From contig NC_058341.1 in NCBI RefSeq assembly GCF_905475395.1, forward strand, positions 63,061,501 to 63,125,500: 64,000 bases of DNA, in the 5' to 3' direction. A program made the translations under genes and the position numbers. Shown here piece by piece: positions 1 through 11,820 of this stretch (position 1 is the stretch's first letter; every line of letters begins with the position of its first letter). Under the pieces are notes generated by a model, which made no database searches, was not told where the DNA came from, and was given only the letters and a program-made list of their open reading frames with translations. The DNA comes from Chrysoperla carnea. Its lineage: Eukaryota; Arthropoda; Insecta; Neuroptera; Chrysopidae.

Positions 1-49
1 AACATGACTGTGGAGTCACACACACACATATAACATAGAACATATAATG

Positions 50-246
50 TTCTAACCTAATTTGCACTCTCACGGGTAAACATTGATATTTACGAAGGTT
101 TACAGTGATGTTTTTTATAAGGAACATTTTTTAAATTGAAACTTTTGTTCTATCACCAACAATTTACAAGATATCTCTTTTTTTAGTTATCGTGTTGACA
201 CATAGACAGACGAACAAACAACCGGAAAAGGATTTTATCTACGTCC
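50..246 (+). repeat. DR1 dispersed repeat, 5'-incomplete copy
   Basis: Matches the central part of the fuller copies at 4841, 19802, 23368 and 41643: the lead 'cctaatttgcactctcacgg', the 'aaacttttgttctatc' stretch, and a mutated form of the GACGGACGGAC tract followed by 'acaaccgg'. No coding frame is visible. It is an old, diverged copy. Confidence 0.6.
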
Positions 247-464
247 GAAAGAAAAGAGGTAGTTTTCTCACTCAGTATGTGGGAAAACTAGTTCATTTCC
301 GACCTAGTGTGATAATGAATTCATTCCCCCACTAGGGTGGTAATGAATTCAGTTACTATAGTAACTTTTTTAATTTTCTATTTTTCTCAATAAGCTATGA
401 CAAATTTTAAATAGTAATTATCGTTTATTTTCACATTTTAATTGGCGTAGATTTAACTAAGAGC

Positions 465-1045
465 CAGGCCAAAAAAATTCTTTGAATTAACTAAAGTTGA
501 TCATTTGAGTATTGGTTATGGTAGTTGTGTACACACACATACTGCGGTCAGAAAAGCGTACAATAGAACAAGGGTCAGATATATGCTGTCGAAACGATTA
601 TAATTGCCGTACTATTTAAATGAATTTATTAAAGCTGAAAATTGTTATTCAGATAATATATATAAATAATAGGTATGTCAGTCAGTCAGTTTTATATGCA
701 ATATACAACCTCTATAAAAATTTTCAGCTTTAGTAAATTCATTTAAATACCACGGCAATCATAACTGAATCTTATTTATTTATTGTGCATACATAAGGTC
801 TGACTGACCAGCTCTGTTTTAACATTTAATTGAGTGACTGTCATAACTGTTATTTATATGCAATATACAATTTGTAGAACAATTTTCAGCTTTAGTAAAT
901 TCATTGAAATACCACGGCAGTTTCAATAGCCTCTACCTGTAACCTGTTCTATCGGTCGTTTGACTGACCTCAGTATGTGTGTGTACACAACTATTTAAAC
1001 CAATCTTCAAATGACCAGTAAATTCAAAGAATTTTCTTTGGCCTG
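465..1045. mobile_element. MITE with about 85-bp terminal inverted repeats
   Basis: The left arm begins ccaggccaaaaaaattcttt and runs into 'tagttgtgtacacacacata'. The right arm at about 960-1045 is its imperfect reverse complement, ending 'gaattttctttggcctg'. Between them are two internal copies of 'ttttcagctttagtaaattc' related sequence and no ORF. A half copy of the right arm recurs at about 4680-4770. No clear target duplication. Confidence 0.6.
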
Positions 1046-2183
1046 ATTCTTCCATTATAAAGTTTTGTACGATATACTTCTACGATTATCCAACTCGTGC
1101 TACGCACTCTTTGGGTAAATTTCGTGGGCGTACGTGGGCTGTTATATCCCACTTGTATCGTAAATAGCTATTATGAACACCTATACCAAAATTTTAAACT
1201 TAGTATACTTTGATATATTTCATATATACATTGTATAAATATATATATATATATATGTTACAATAATTTCTTTGTGAAGTTGATGCCAACCATATCGATA
1301 TCTAATCGATTTATTGGTAATTTTGCACAAAGGTATTTCACAAAAAACCGGTAAAATCGTTTGAACAATTCGTTTAAGAGTATATATACTATATACAAAT
1401 ATACTTGTGGTGTGTATTTATTATAGTAGACGTCTATGTTATAACTATTTGTATGGGAATAATGTATAACAAAAAATCTGTAAAAACGAAGGTTGACATT
1501 GAAAAACCTGTTGATTTATTATAGACCAACTTCTAAAAATAAATATGTTCTAAATCTAGAACTTATAATTAACTTCAAATGAAAATGGGATTGATTGATA
1601 TGAATATTTTTATAATTAAATTCTTATAATATTTGAAATATGAGACACGCTATACTATATGTAAATAATATATGTATACAATTATATAGTTGGAAAATAT
1701 TTTTAAAAAACACATCAGTCACGCAAAAGCTGCGAAAGTTAATAGAATTCCCTCTGAAGAATAATTAAAATAATTGTTTAAAAAATCAAAAAAACACGCT
1801 TTTGTAGCTAGATGAACTAAAAGGCAGATACTGCCTTTTATTGCCATGTAGCTAGATGAACTAGAAGGCAATAATTTCTTTAAATTCGAAAAAAACATTT
1901 TATCGTAAAAAAGCGTGCTGAGCACAAAAATATTTCAGTCCAATAGCTCTTTTCGTTTTTGAATAATCGTGCTGACAAACAGACGGGCATCCTCAATATT
2001 TTTAGGCGTAATAAACTTGGGACTAAAGACATTATACCTTTATATATATTACATATATACAGTGTATAAATTATACCCTAAAAAAATAATTGATGTAAAG
2101 TACATTGCTCTTATGAAGAAATCTCAAAAAACGGCATAATTTGAAAGTTTTTCTTCACTTAGAGCGAATAAAAGTAAATGAAA
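1046..2183. other. AT-rich intergenic DNA with a DR1 fragment
   Basis: No coding frame is supported. About 1945-2066 matches the 3' half of DR1 (cgtttttgaataatcgtgct, then the tail 'cttgggactaaa' to 'tatacagtgtataaa'). At 1805-1870 there is a short direct repeat (tagctagatgaactaraagg, twice). Otherwise nothing recognisable. Confidence 0.5.
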
Positions 2184-2640
2184 TCAAGTGAAAACAAACA
2201 ACTGACTAAGTTAATTGTTGAAATACCATGTATGGACAGTGTTAATAACGCATTATTTTGTTTTTTTTACGTCATGAAACTAAGCTAATTTGCGCCCTCA
2301 CAGGTAAACAATGAGGTTTACGAAAAAATGTTCAAGCAAAAGTTGTTGTTTTTTATATAAAACATTTTTTACTTTCAAACTTTTGTTCCATCTCCACTCG
2401 ACTTTTACGCCCTGAGCAGGCTATGAAAATTTCAGCTTGATATATCTTTTCGTTTTCGAGTTATCGTGTTCACAGACGGACGGACGTACGGACAGACAGA
2501 CAATCGAAAATAGACTAATTAAGTGATTTTATGAACAGCTATATCAAAATTTTGTTTGTAGCATCAATGTTTTTAAGCGTTACAAACTTTAGACTAAACT
2601 TAGCATACCTTGATATATATTACATATATACATGGTATAA
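2184..2640 (+). repeat. DR1 dispersed repeat, near-complete diverged copy
   Basis: Starts 'caagtgaaaacaaacaactg' and ends 'catatatacatggtataa', the same two ends as the copies at 4841, 19802, 23368 and 41643. It contains the GGAC-rich tract (acggacggacgtacggacag). Non-coding; family not identified. Confidence 0.7.
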
Positions 2641-3317
2641 AAACATTTTAATAAAAAGTTATTAGCAATGACTTAGAAAAAATAAAAACCAACTGTCTCT
2701 TTCCATATCAGGGATATACGAGCAAGGTACATTTGAGTTTGAAATTTATTTTTTCTTATTTTCAACTTTGATGATGAATTTTATTATAACTTCATAAATG
2801 TAAAAGAAAAATAAGTACCAAATTTCGATACCTTCCTTGGTTATCAAATTATCGAAGAAAGCTAAATAATTTTTAAAAAAATTTCAATCTTCAAAAATTT
2901 GAAAAGTATGCCAGATATCAAAAAATTTTACGTTTCGTCTTATATCGTTTTTCGTCTACATTCATTAAGTTATAACAAAATCTATCATCAAAAGATAAAA
3001 TAAATTCAACCCTAAATCTACCCTGCTCTTACATCCCTTATTTGGACGGAGACACTTGGTATTTTCTTTTCTATGCCATTGCTTGTTTACTTTCTATTAA
3101 AAAATTTTTTTTAATTTGTTTTCATTCATTCCAAGTGAAAATTATCAAAAAATTCAAAATATGTCGTTTTTTGAGATTCCTTAGATTCCTTAGTTATTTT
3201 ATATCGATTTTCAATGACTTTTTCTCTAAAATTTGAGTAAAAGTCTGCCTATAAAAAAATTTTGAGCCTTAAAATAAACATTGTTGTCATGCTCATACAT
3301 CCTTAAGTTAGAAGATA
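2641..3317. other. AT-rich intergenic DNA
   Basis: No coding frame, RNA gene or repeat that I can support. It ends at the TA target duplication of the Tigger-like element. Confidence 0.5.
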
Positions 3318-4083
3318 CAGTAGAATCTCGATAAGTTAAAGTCCAAGGGAAACAAAAAATATTTTAAGTTATAGAGGTTTTTAGTTATCAAGGGTCTATG
3401 TTATTGAATGCATCAGAAGGATGGGATGTTCTAAATTAGGGAATTCGGCATTTTTTTGTCTTTTACATTGAAGATTTCCTCCTGATTCTTGTTTCTTCAA
3501 GATTTCAGCTTCTTTTTTAATGATGAGAGACAATGTACTCTCATGTATTCCAAATTGAGCCGCAACTTCTTTCCTTTTCAATCCATTTTTCACTGCTTCT
3601 ATAGCTTTTAATTTATCAGCGTAGGTGAGGGTTGTTAGTTTTCTTTTTGTACTCATTTTAAGACAGTTTTATCACACAGTAAGTAAAGCGATGTTTCCAG
3701 AACAACAATCAAAAAACTTATGATGCAAGTAAGTCGTTGTCACAAAGCTAACCACCGCAAAGCTTTGAAGAATTTAGATAAAGCAAACAATAGGTAATGT
3801 TATTGTTTACGTTAACAAGTAAAAACGTGCAAGCAATAAATATCGAAACCATTTGTTTTGACACTCTTTCAAAATGACTCATTCACACAATTTTATGTTA
3901 TAGAGGTTGTGGAAACATTTCTTTTAGTTACTGAGGGCCTAACAGAAATTATTTATTTAAGTTATAGAGGTTGCGTATTTTAAGCTATAGAGGTTTTGGG
4001 CTCTGATGGGAAGGGAACGTAGTATTTTTTGAAGTAACTAAGGTTTTTATGTTACCGAGGTTTAACTTATCGAGATTCTACTG
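3318..4083. mobile_element. Tigger/pogo-like DNA transposon, internally deleted
   Basis: The ends are perfect inverted repeats of at least 20 bp: CAGTAGAATCTCGATAAGTT at 3318 and its reverse complement ending at 4083. Each end is flanked by TA (3316-3317 and 4084-4085), the target duplication expected for Tc1/mariner-pogo elements. At 766 bp it is far shorter than an autonomous Tigger and keeps only the start of a transposase ORF on the minus strand. The sequence ttttaagttatagaggtt recurs inside near both ends as sub-terminal repeats. Confidence 0.85.
3396..3656 (-). pseudogene. N-terminal HTH fragment of a Tigger/CENP-B-type transposase
   Basis: An 86-codon minus-strand ORF starting MSTKRKLTTLTYADKLKAIE, then KEVAAQFGIHESTLSLIIKK. 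This is the basic lead and first helix-turn-helix of the pogo/Tigger/jerky family (CENP-B N-terminal domain, psq-like), which binds the element's own termini. The second HTH, the DDE nuclease (normally about 300 more residues) and the C-terminus are missing; from about residue 55 the peptide is probably out-of-family sequence. The ORF lies inside intact inverted repeats, so this is a deletion derivative. It could still make a DNA-binding peptide, but nothing here shows expression. Confidence 0.75.
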
Positions 4084-4840
4084 TATTTGAAATGAGTTAC
4101 TTTAAATTCTCAATATATTTGAATATTATTGTGGAAACACATTTGACGTGTTTTAATGGAAACAAAATTTTTTTTAATGTATTAATAGAAACGCATTCGA
4201 TTTTTGTAAATGAAACACGCTCTCATGCACACACAAAATGGGTTAAAAATTTCTACTTCCAAAATATGCGTTACCTACCAATATTACACTAATTTTTATC
4301 GTGTAAACAACAAAGTAAAACCTCTTTTTTTTTTCTTATTAAAATTTGTTACTATATAAACCAAGTTATATAAACAACTGATAAGTTTGTCGATATTTTT
4401 ATGTTCATGCAAGTGCAAAAATATTTTAACACGATTAAATGTAATCTACTTAATATGGTAATGTATTGGTAATATGTAATGTGATTTCAACAACCATTTT
4501 TATAAACATATTTTTCAATTTGAATTACAAATTATTTTTAATATGGTGATACTTTAGGTGTTAGCTTTAATCATAATCGTTTCCAAATAAAATAAAATAA
4601 CTCTGCACACAATTTGTTTTTTAATATTAATAATAATACATTTATAAGTATAATAGACATTTTTAATGATAAATGAAGCACCGCAGTGTGTGTGTGTACA
4701 CAACTACTATAACAAATTCTCAAATTTTAACCTTTAGTAAATTCAACTAATTTTTTGGCGTGGCTCTTCGTTTATATAGTGAACTAATAATAATAATTTA
4801 TAGTGTATTAACATCATTAGCAATGTAAAATAATATACAA
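4084..4840. other. AT-rich DNA with a half copy of the 465-1045 MITE
   Basis: About 4680-4770 ('cagtgtgtgtgtgtacacaa' through 'gtaaattcaactaattttttggcg') matches the right arm of the MITE at 465-1045. The rest is AT-rich with no supported gene. Confidence 0.45.
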
Positions 4841-5478
4841 CAAGTGAAAAGAAACAATTGACTGAGTTAATTGTTGAAATACCATGCATAGTCAGTGTTG
4901 ATTTCTTTATCACATAACACATACAAAAATGTATAGACAGTGTTGATGCGCAATTGTTTGTTTTTTGACGTCACGTAAATAACAAAAGATATTCACTTTT
5001 AAATAGGCAACACACAATTCCTATATTAATACATATACATACTATAAAATTTGCACCTAATTAACGCTCTCGTGGGTAAACAGTGATGTTTACAAAAAAA
5101 TGTTTCAAACAAAAGTTTTTTATTTTTTTATAAGGAACATTTTTTACATTTAAACTTTTGATCTATCTCTAACGGTTTACAAGATGGGTCCTACGGACCC
5201 AAGACCGAATTGACCTATAATGCTCATTTACGAACTTGACCTCACTTTTTACGTCCTGAGTACGCTGTAAAAATTTCAGCTCGATATCTTTTTTCGTTTT
5301 TGAGTTATCGTGGCCACAGACGGACGGACGGACGGACGGACAACCGGAAATGGACTAATTAGGTGATTTTATGAACACCTATGACAAAATTTTTTTCCTA
5401 GCATCATTATTTTTAAGCGTTACAAACTTGGGACTAAACTTAATATACTATGTATATTTCATATATGCATGGTATAAA
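4841..5478 (+). repeat. DR1 dispersed repeat, full copy
   Basis: Runs from 'caagtgaaaagaaacaattg' to 'catatatgcatggtataa'. It contains the block 'gggtcctacggacccaagac' (itself a small inverted repeat, GGGTCC/GGACCC) and four to five GGAC units followed by 'aaccggaaatggactaatta'. No ORF and no terminal inverted repeats, so a non-autonomous element or SINE/Helitron-like repeat is possible; I cannot place it. Confidence 0.75.
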
Positions 5479-5974
5479 AACGTATAACATTATTCAGTAT
5501 ATGAATATAATATACATTGTATTCGTTGTGTGCGTAGTCATGGTAGGGACAAAAAAATCCATGTCAGCGCTTCCAGTGAAAAATTTTGGCGATAAAGGAC
5601 GCTGTTATGACTAATTTGCTGTTCTTTACATGTTAATGTTATAGAAAATGTCAAATTAAAATTATTGAAAAACACTAATTAATTAAACTTAATGCATTAA
5701 AAATTGTGAAAATAAGAAATCAAATTGCATAAATATTGTTTTACAAATGTAAATTATTATAATTATTTATTTAAATTTATGAGACAATAATATTAAATTT
5801 TCAATGTTAGTCATAAATGCAATCCATACAATTATATATGCATCCATACAATTCTATAATTAAAGCAGTGTATCGTTACCATGGAAACGCCTCCAATAAA
5901 ACTCACGCACGGTGCGAATAAGCTAAAACCATTTTTAATAAATAATAAGCAATTATAATTTGTATGTATTTTTG
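5479..5974. other. AT-rich intergenic DNA
   Basis: No supported gene. A short direct repeat, 'catacaattatatatgcatc' related, lies at about 5820-5860. Confidence 0.4.
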
Positions 5975-6045
5975 TCGCCTTATAAGCTCAGTTGGTTAAG
6001 GCGTACCAATTCGTAAGGAAAAATCAGTTATTCAAAACCACTTTT
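5975..6045 (+). repeat. tRNA-derived SINE head or tRNA pseudogene
   Basis: The stretch 'ttataagctcagttggttaa' contains a good RNA polymerase III A box (aagctcagttgg). About 45 bp downstream 'gttattcaaaacc' is a degenerate B box (expected GGTTCGAnnCC). The arms do not form a proper cloverleaf, so it is not a working tRNA. It sits in non-coding DNA. Confidence 0.45.
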
Positions 6046-6512
6046 GACCAGCTTCATTGAACAAAAGGACTTTTGACTGTTATTTCAGTCAAAAATGCTA
6101 TTTTTGGAAGCCTGCGGTCAAAAGTACTTTTTACTGATTTTGCCAGTAAAAGTAGCTTTGACCAGATAAGGGTTTTGACTGTAACATATATACTTATTAT
6201 AATCTCATTAAAGTGACTACCAGTAGATAGATTACCGTTCAAGTCAACCTTTTAGGCACTAGATCTATTTATAGTTCTTTTAAGAAGAGATAATAGAAAA
6301 TTGGAACAGAAAAAAATTGATTAAAACTTTCCAAGCCACCTCGTAAATACTGTCATGACGAAAACATCTTTCAAATAATATGTGTTAAGTACACATTTGA
6401 ATAGAAAATCTGGAGAATCAATGATATTAAACCTGTACAATAACTTGGAGAAAATAACATACTAATTTTTATATTAACAATTTCATTAATGAATACTTTT
6501 TATTTGTTTCAG

Positions 6513-6572
6513 ACAAAGGCGCATTTGGATGTGTTAGCAGATGCTTTATTACGATGGGCCAGAGGACGTTAA
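6513..6572 (+). CDS. Possible terminal coding exon of an unidentified gene
   Basis: A good splice acceptor (tttttatttgtttcag, ending at 6512) is followed by an unusually GC-rich segment for this region. Read from 6513 in phase 0 it encodes TKAHLDVLADALLRWARGR and a stop at 6570-6572. A second frame (phase with two bases in the split codon) reads KGAFGCVSRCFITMGQRTLN and runs on to about 6595. I recognise neither peptide. The long AU-rich tract downstream, with many AATAAA sites, would suit a long 3' UTR. All upstream exons would lie outside what I can detect here. Confidence 0.3.
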   Translation, partial: TKAHLDVLADALLRWARGR

Positions 6573-7660
6573 ACAACAATCAAAAAAATCCATAAACCTT
6601 TCATAACCCACCACAAAATAATTCAATAATTTTCATAACTTAATAAAAAGTCATTTCAGAAGAACAAATCAGTTTGAAAAAGAAAAAACTTTCAAATATC
6701 ATTATTATAAATAAAATTCACTCCATCAAAATCTTTAAAAAATTCTTCTCTCTGTCTTAGGTGTCTATTACCTCACATATTAAATAGGAAAGGAAAAAAA
6801 AATCTCATCGTAGAAATTAATCCGCCATTATTCAAAAAAAAAATAAATAAAAAACATCATTTCTTAACTGAAGCACCCATCCCTTCCTCACCAATTAAAT
6901 CATTCCTCTCCATTGCTTGGAAAAAAATATTTTTAAAATGTAGCTGAGTTTAATTTTTACTTTTCAATTTAATTTATACTAAAAAATAAATGCCCTCAAA
7001 GTATCTAATTTATTTTTATTTACGGTAGGATAGATAAAAAAAACGGTTATTTGAACAAAAAAAAAATGAAGTTCCTTCCAAATGAAATAGTTTAAATAAA
7101 CGAAAAAAAATTAATTAATTAATTGGGCAAAAAAATAAAAATTGTAATTAGGGAAATAGTTCAAATGAAAAATGGAAAAAAAACTATTTCTGTAAAGTTA
7201 CTACTACTAAAAAAAAACAATAAAGCTAAACTGTTTTTTTAGCTTTAGAGAAAAAAAAATCCAATTTTACAGAGAGGAAAAAGACTTCACGTAGCAAAAA
7301 TTTTTCATTTTAACAAAAAAACAAGTGTATTTATTATTACTTAAATTTGTAATAATTTTTATTCCAAAAAAAATATATATATAATTTTAGCTTAGCTTAA
7401 ATATAGAATTTTTTCTGTTATATTTCTTTATTTATCTTTTTTTCCGAAAAACAACAACAAAATGAATGTTATTTGAAACAACAAAACAACCTCCCCCCCT
7501 TCTTAATATACTGAATACATATAAAAATAACAACCAAAGATAAACAAAATTTAACGAGCCTATACAAAAAATTTATTTTAGTTAATATTTTTTACTATAT
7601 ATAGAACGAAACAAAATATATATTATATAAAACAGTATTCCTAAATCAATTTTACATTAA
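6573..7660. other. AU-rich tract, possible 3' UTR
   Basis: Very AT-rich with many A-runs and several AATAAA-type signals (for example near 6708). No coding frame. If the exon at 6513 is real this is its 3' UTR; otherwise it is plain intergenic DNA. Confidence 0.3.
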
Positions 7661-8629
7661 GGTGGTTCGATTATTAATCAAAAGATTTGATTTTTTAAGT
7701 GTATCCAAGAACACTTTTTACAGCTACACAGATATAACCTAATTTTAATAATTTCTATGTAAACTTTGCATAATTTTCCCTTCTAAAATAGACAGAGCAC
7801 TTATAAAAGTTAAAAATTCAATCTCAAACAAACTTCGATAACTTTAGATAAATTTCCAACAATAATATTTGATTGATAAAGAATAATATGATAAAAATAA
7901 TTAATAATATAAAATAAATTGCTTTCAAAAAATGTTCTAAAAAATTAAAAATAAATAATATACTACGGAAGCCTGAATGTCTCATTACCAATTTATGAGA
8001 AAGCACCTTCAAAGTGGTTCGTTTCCATAATGCCACAAGTCACAAGTGCACTTGTTGAAAGTGAACTAATGACTAGCTTAATAGTTGGTTTTACTTGTGT
8101 TTACTTGTGGGTAGTACACATTTTAAAAAAATAAGCTAGTGTAGTGCTACTTTCTCATAAATTGACAGTGACACATTCAGGCTTCCATAATATACTCCTA
8201 CTAACAATTTGTATTAAAAACAAGCAGCAATTATTCATTTCTAAAAAATTGTTTTTTAAATCTCTAGAATTATCAACAATTCTACAAAATAACTTATTTT
8301 TTAAGAATTATTCATAATAAAACACATTATTACATTAAAACTTTAAAATAGTACTTATTTTAATTGTATTGATGAGACTGATTTGTAATTGAATTATTTT
8401 TTAAATATTATTATTATACTATAATTTATTTACAACGAAACGTAAATTATTCGATTTACCAACTCTAATTCTATCATCAAAATTAAATAAGATTTTCTTT
8501 TCATGTTATCTCTTAGAGTTTAGGTTAATTCCCTCTGGGACATAACCTAACAAATCTAACCTATGTTTTTAGGACATTGTTGAAAACAGTTCTATTATTA
8601 TTTTATTTGTCTTGAATAATCGAACCATT
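7661..8629. mobile_element. Candidate TTAA-flanked non-autonomous element
   Basis: The left end TTAA-GGTGGTTCGATTATT (7657-7675) and the right end AATAATCGAACCATT-TTAA (8615-8633) are inverted repeats (TGGTTCGATTATT core) next to TTAA. TTAA is the target site of piggyBac-type elements. No transposase is present. A different MITE (7967-8186) sits inside it. The inverted repeat is short, so this is a moderate call. Confidence 0.4.
7967..8186. mobile_element. MITE with 12-bp near-perfect target duplication
   Basis: Inverted ends GGAAGCCTGAATGT...(left) and ...ACATTCAGGCTTCC (right) continue inward over about 38 bp (caatttatgagaaag / ctttctcataaattg). The flanks are ATAATATACTAC on the left and ATAATATACTCC on the right, a 12-bp target duplication with one mismatch. 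Long duplications of this kind suit MULE-type elements (9-11 bp usual), but the family is not proven. Confidence 0.7.
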
Positions 8630-8633
8630 TTAA

Positions 8634-9986
8634 TGAAAATATTTTTTAATTAATAATCAAAAACATTCCTAGTAAACAAATTTCCACTAATCATTTCTTA
8701 CAAATCAAAAAATAGTATAAACTTTGAACGATAGGTATCAGCACTAGAAATATTATTACAGATAAAACACAAAAATAAAACAACATTCCTGCTTTTTCTA
8801 AAATATTCAAAATAAAAAAAAAATGAAAAATTGTTTGATTTTCTACAACTTAATTTGTTATTAAATATTTATCTGTTGAAACTATGAAAAAAAATTGTTA
8901 TGACTGTTATATCGAATTGAAAATTATATGATTCTTTTATCGTCTAAAATAAATGAAATAGTACACAAATAAAAAGAGAGAAACTTATATTTGTTTCTTA
9001 AGAAATAAAACAAAAAGCAAGTATACCTCGTAAAGTTATGATGAAGAGTGCTTTTGTGAACAAAAAGGTATAAAAAAAACGTATACGATGGATGCCTGTG
9101 TAATTCATAGGTTATGTTTTAATAAAAGTGAGCTTTGAGAACATTTTGAGGACAAGTCAATGACATTTGTATAAAAAGATTTTATGTCACACAAAGTTAT
9201 TTTTCTATCCCTCTTTACACTCTCAATCAAACAAACTGAACTTATTTAAACAAATAATAATATAAAAAGTATTTCAATTATTTATTGATACGTGTATCTA
9301 CTAAACTTATAGCATTTCATTTTGTATTTAAAAGATTCGTACGCAACATAAAATATTTAAAAAATGCTTTATTAATTTGAAGCATCGTTTCAGATATTTG
9401 TGGGGCTTCTATTTTAAATTATTTTCAATGCACACTGTCTTACTCAGACAGGCACAATGAGTTTTTGATAACTTTTCTAAGAGACCACATTTTTGCAACA
9501 TGAGTTATGGATTTTTAGAAATTACAAACAAAATATTCGTCGTCATTGCTCATTTTAAATTCACAAAAGTAATTTTTCTACTCTCTTTCAGCTGTATTTC
9601 TATCAAATGAAAGTATTAAGCAAGGTCCATTTAATTTGTATTTTCATAAAGTTCGGATTTTGTAAATAATAGAATGATTACTAATTTGAAAGCATTAATC
9701 GAAATTCTTTCTACTTTTGTGGTATGAAAGAACTAGTGAACAACAGATAAAAGTTAACAAGGTTTAAAATACAATATAAATGCGCGTCTAGAGAGAGTTT
9801 CATGAATACAACCTCAAATACACAACAAATTTTTCCCCTAAGACAATGTAGAAAAAAACGTAGATATTAATTTGCCTGTAACAAGTAGCTTATAGAGATA
9901 CTTCCATCTTTGATACTTCGTCCGCATTTTTGTGCAAAAATAACTGACAAAAGATCATTAAGAAGTAAATAAAATATTATGAAACA
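8634..9986. other. AT-rich intergenic DNA
   Basis: No coding frame or repeat that I can support. Confidence 0.4.
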
Positions 9987-10334
9987 AACAGGGTGAATGA
10001 GATACAATATATGGACATTTGTTCGACCAAGGTTATCAGACATACTTCTTACAAAAAAAATTAATTATTATTTGGAATAAGTTAAGAGAAAATAGGATTA
10101 AAACTAGCCGGTAAAAAAAACAATTTTTTTTTTTTGTATTATGTAAAAATAATTATTTCTTTTAAACTACTTCCTTCAATGAATATGAAATAATCACACT
10201 TCTTCGATTGTTTTACACATATAAAATTATATGCGTCAAATAATACGTTTTCAATGTTTTTTTAAATGTAAGAAGTATATATGATAATCTTGGTTGAACA
10301 GGTGTCCATAAATTGTATCTCTTTCACCCTGTTT
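9987..10334. mobile_element. MITE with about 65-bp inverted repeats
   Basis: The left arm aaacagggtgaatgagatac to 'catacttcttac' (about 9987-10052) is matched by the reverse complement of 10266-10334 (gtaagaagtatatatgataa to 'ctttcaccctgttt'), with a few mismatches. The 200-bp middle is AT-rich and non-coding. Confidence 0.7.
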
Positions 10335-11820
10335 TACAAAAGGCTTTTTTTTAAATATATCTTCATAAATTATAGCTCATGTGTTATTCTGATGTATGAG
10401 TTATATTATTCTCAAGTTTCATTCAAATCCAGTCAATACTTTTGCGTGACAGCATAACAAACAAACATCGTTACTTTCACATTTATAATATGAATATAGG
10501 GATATTAAATGAGTCTATCAACACATACTTAATTTTGATATTATATTTGATTAAGATGTTAAAATGTTTTGCCTACATTGATTTTAGATCATTTCAATAT
10601 TTTTTACACTTAAGTGTACATTATTCATAATTTTTTTTAATAGATTGATGGGGTATTTTTGTATCAATTTATATTAAGTTTTGGAAAGATTCATTCGATG
10701 GCATTCATGTATAAGATTCGCGTCATATTTATTTACCAAACTAAAAATATATAAATCACAAGTTACCCCCTAATTTGCATATTTAAAAAAAAAAAAAAAA
10801 GTGTGAATGCTTAAATATTTATAATAATAATAATAGTAGTTTTTAATGTTATTAGAAAAATTGCATGTTTATGTCAATTAAAAAAAAAAAAAAAAAAAAA
10901 AACAAATTTTTAAAATCCCAAAAAAAAATGCTTATATGTCATTAAATTTTAATGTTATATTAAAAAAAAAAAATAATATACTTATATTGTAGTACATTAG
11001 CTTACGTTGCCCTTTTTTTAGGGGGTCATAGTTTTATAAATAATTTTTATGGAAAATATATATGACGTCATAAATTGGCCTCAATTATTGGGTTTTTAAT
11101 AAAACTATTATTATATTTGTACTCAATTTAAAAAATAAAAAAAAAACTACAAAAATTGACGCCAGTTTTGATTATTTATGATAAAATGGTTGAATATAAT
11201 TCGAGAAAGTGAATTGTGTGTGTTTGGATCCGATCATAATTGATATTTTATGATTTTAACTAAAAATGGAGGCTGGATCAGATGTTTATGGAAAAAATTG
11301 TCCAAAAATGGTTTGGTGAATTTTATATTTTATGAATATTTAAAAGTGTATTTATATAACAATATAAGCCACGGGCGATGTTTTATTTACAAAGAATAAT
11401 TCATCCATGAGCCACCGTAGGCTTGCATTGATATTATATTGGCAATTTATTAAGTATATACACAACTGATTCAATAATTTTAGTTAAAATATGATATTAA
11501 TTTTGATAAGAATATCATAAGATTTTAACCTAAATAAATTGATACAAAACACTCTACAATCTAGATATTTACAAGAAATAAACTAATTTATTGAAATATT
11601 ATATTGCTAAGTTATATTTAGTAGAAATCCGATTAGTTCTAATATAAATTCAGCTTACTTAATTAAAACTGCATCCATTTCAACTATTTGGAATCCTTGA
11701 AATACAGCTTATTTTTTCTACTTTCAATCAAAAAAAGATAACAAATTACAAAAGTAATCAGGAATTATTTTATAAATATTCTATCTTTTTACTAAATCCA
11801 AAAAATACAGAATACCTAAT
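10335..11820. other. AT-rich intergenic DNA with A-runs
   Basis: Long poly-A tracts at about 10785 and 10880 and low-complexity AT sequence. The short plus-strand ORF at 10442-10630 is compositionally random. No gene supported. Confidence 0.4.

Noticed and set aside
5975-6045. Functional tRNA gene
   Set aside because: The A box is good, but the B box is degenerate and the stems do not pair.
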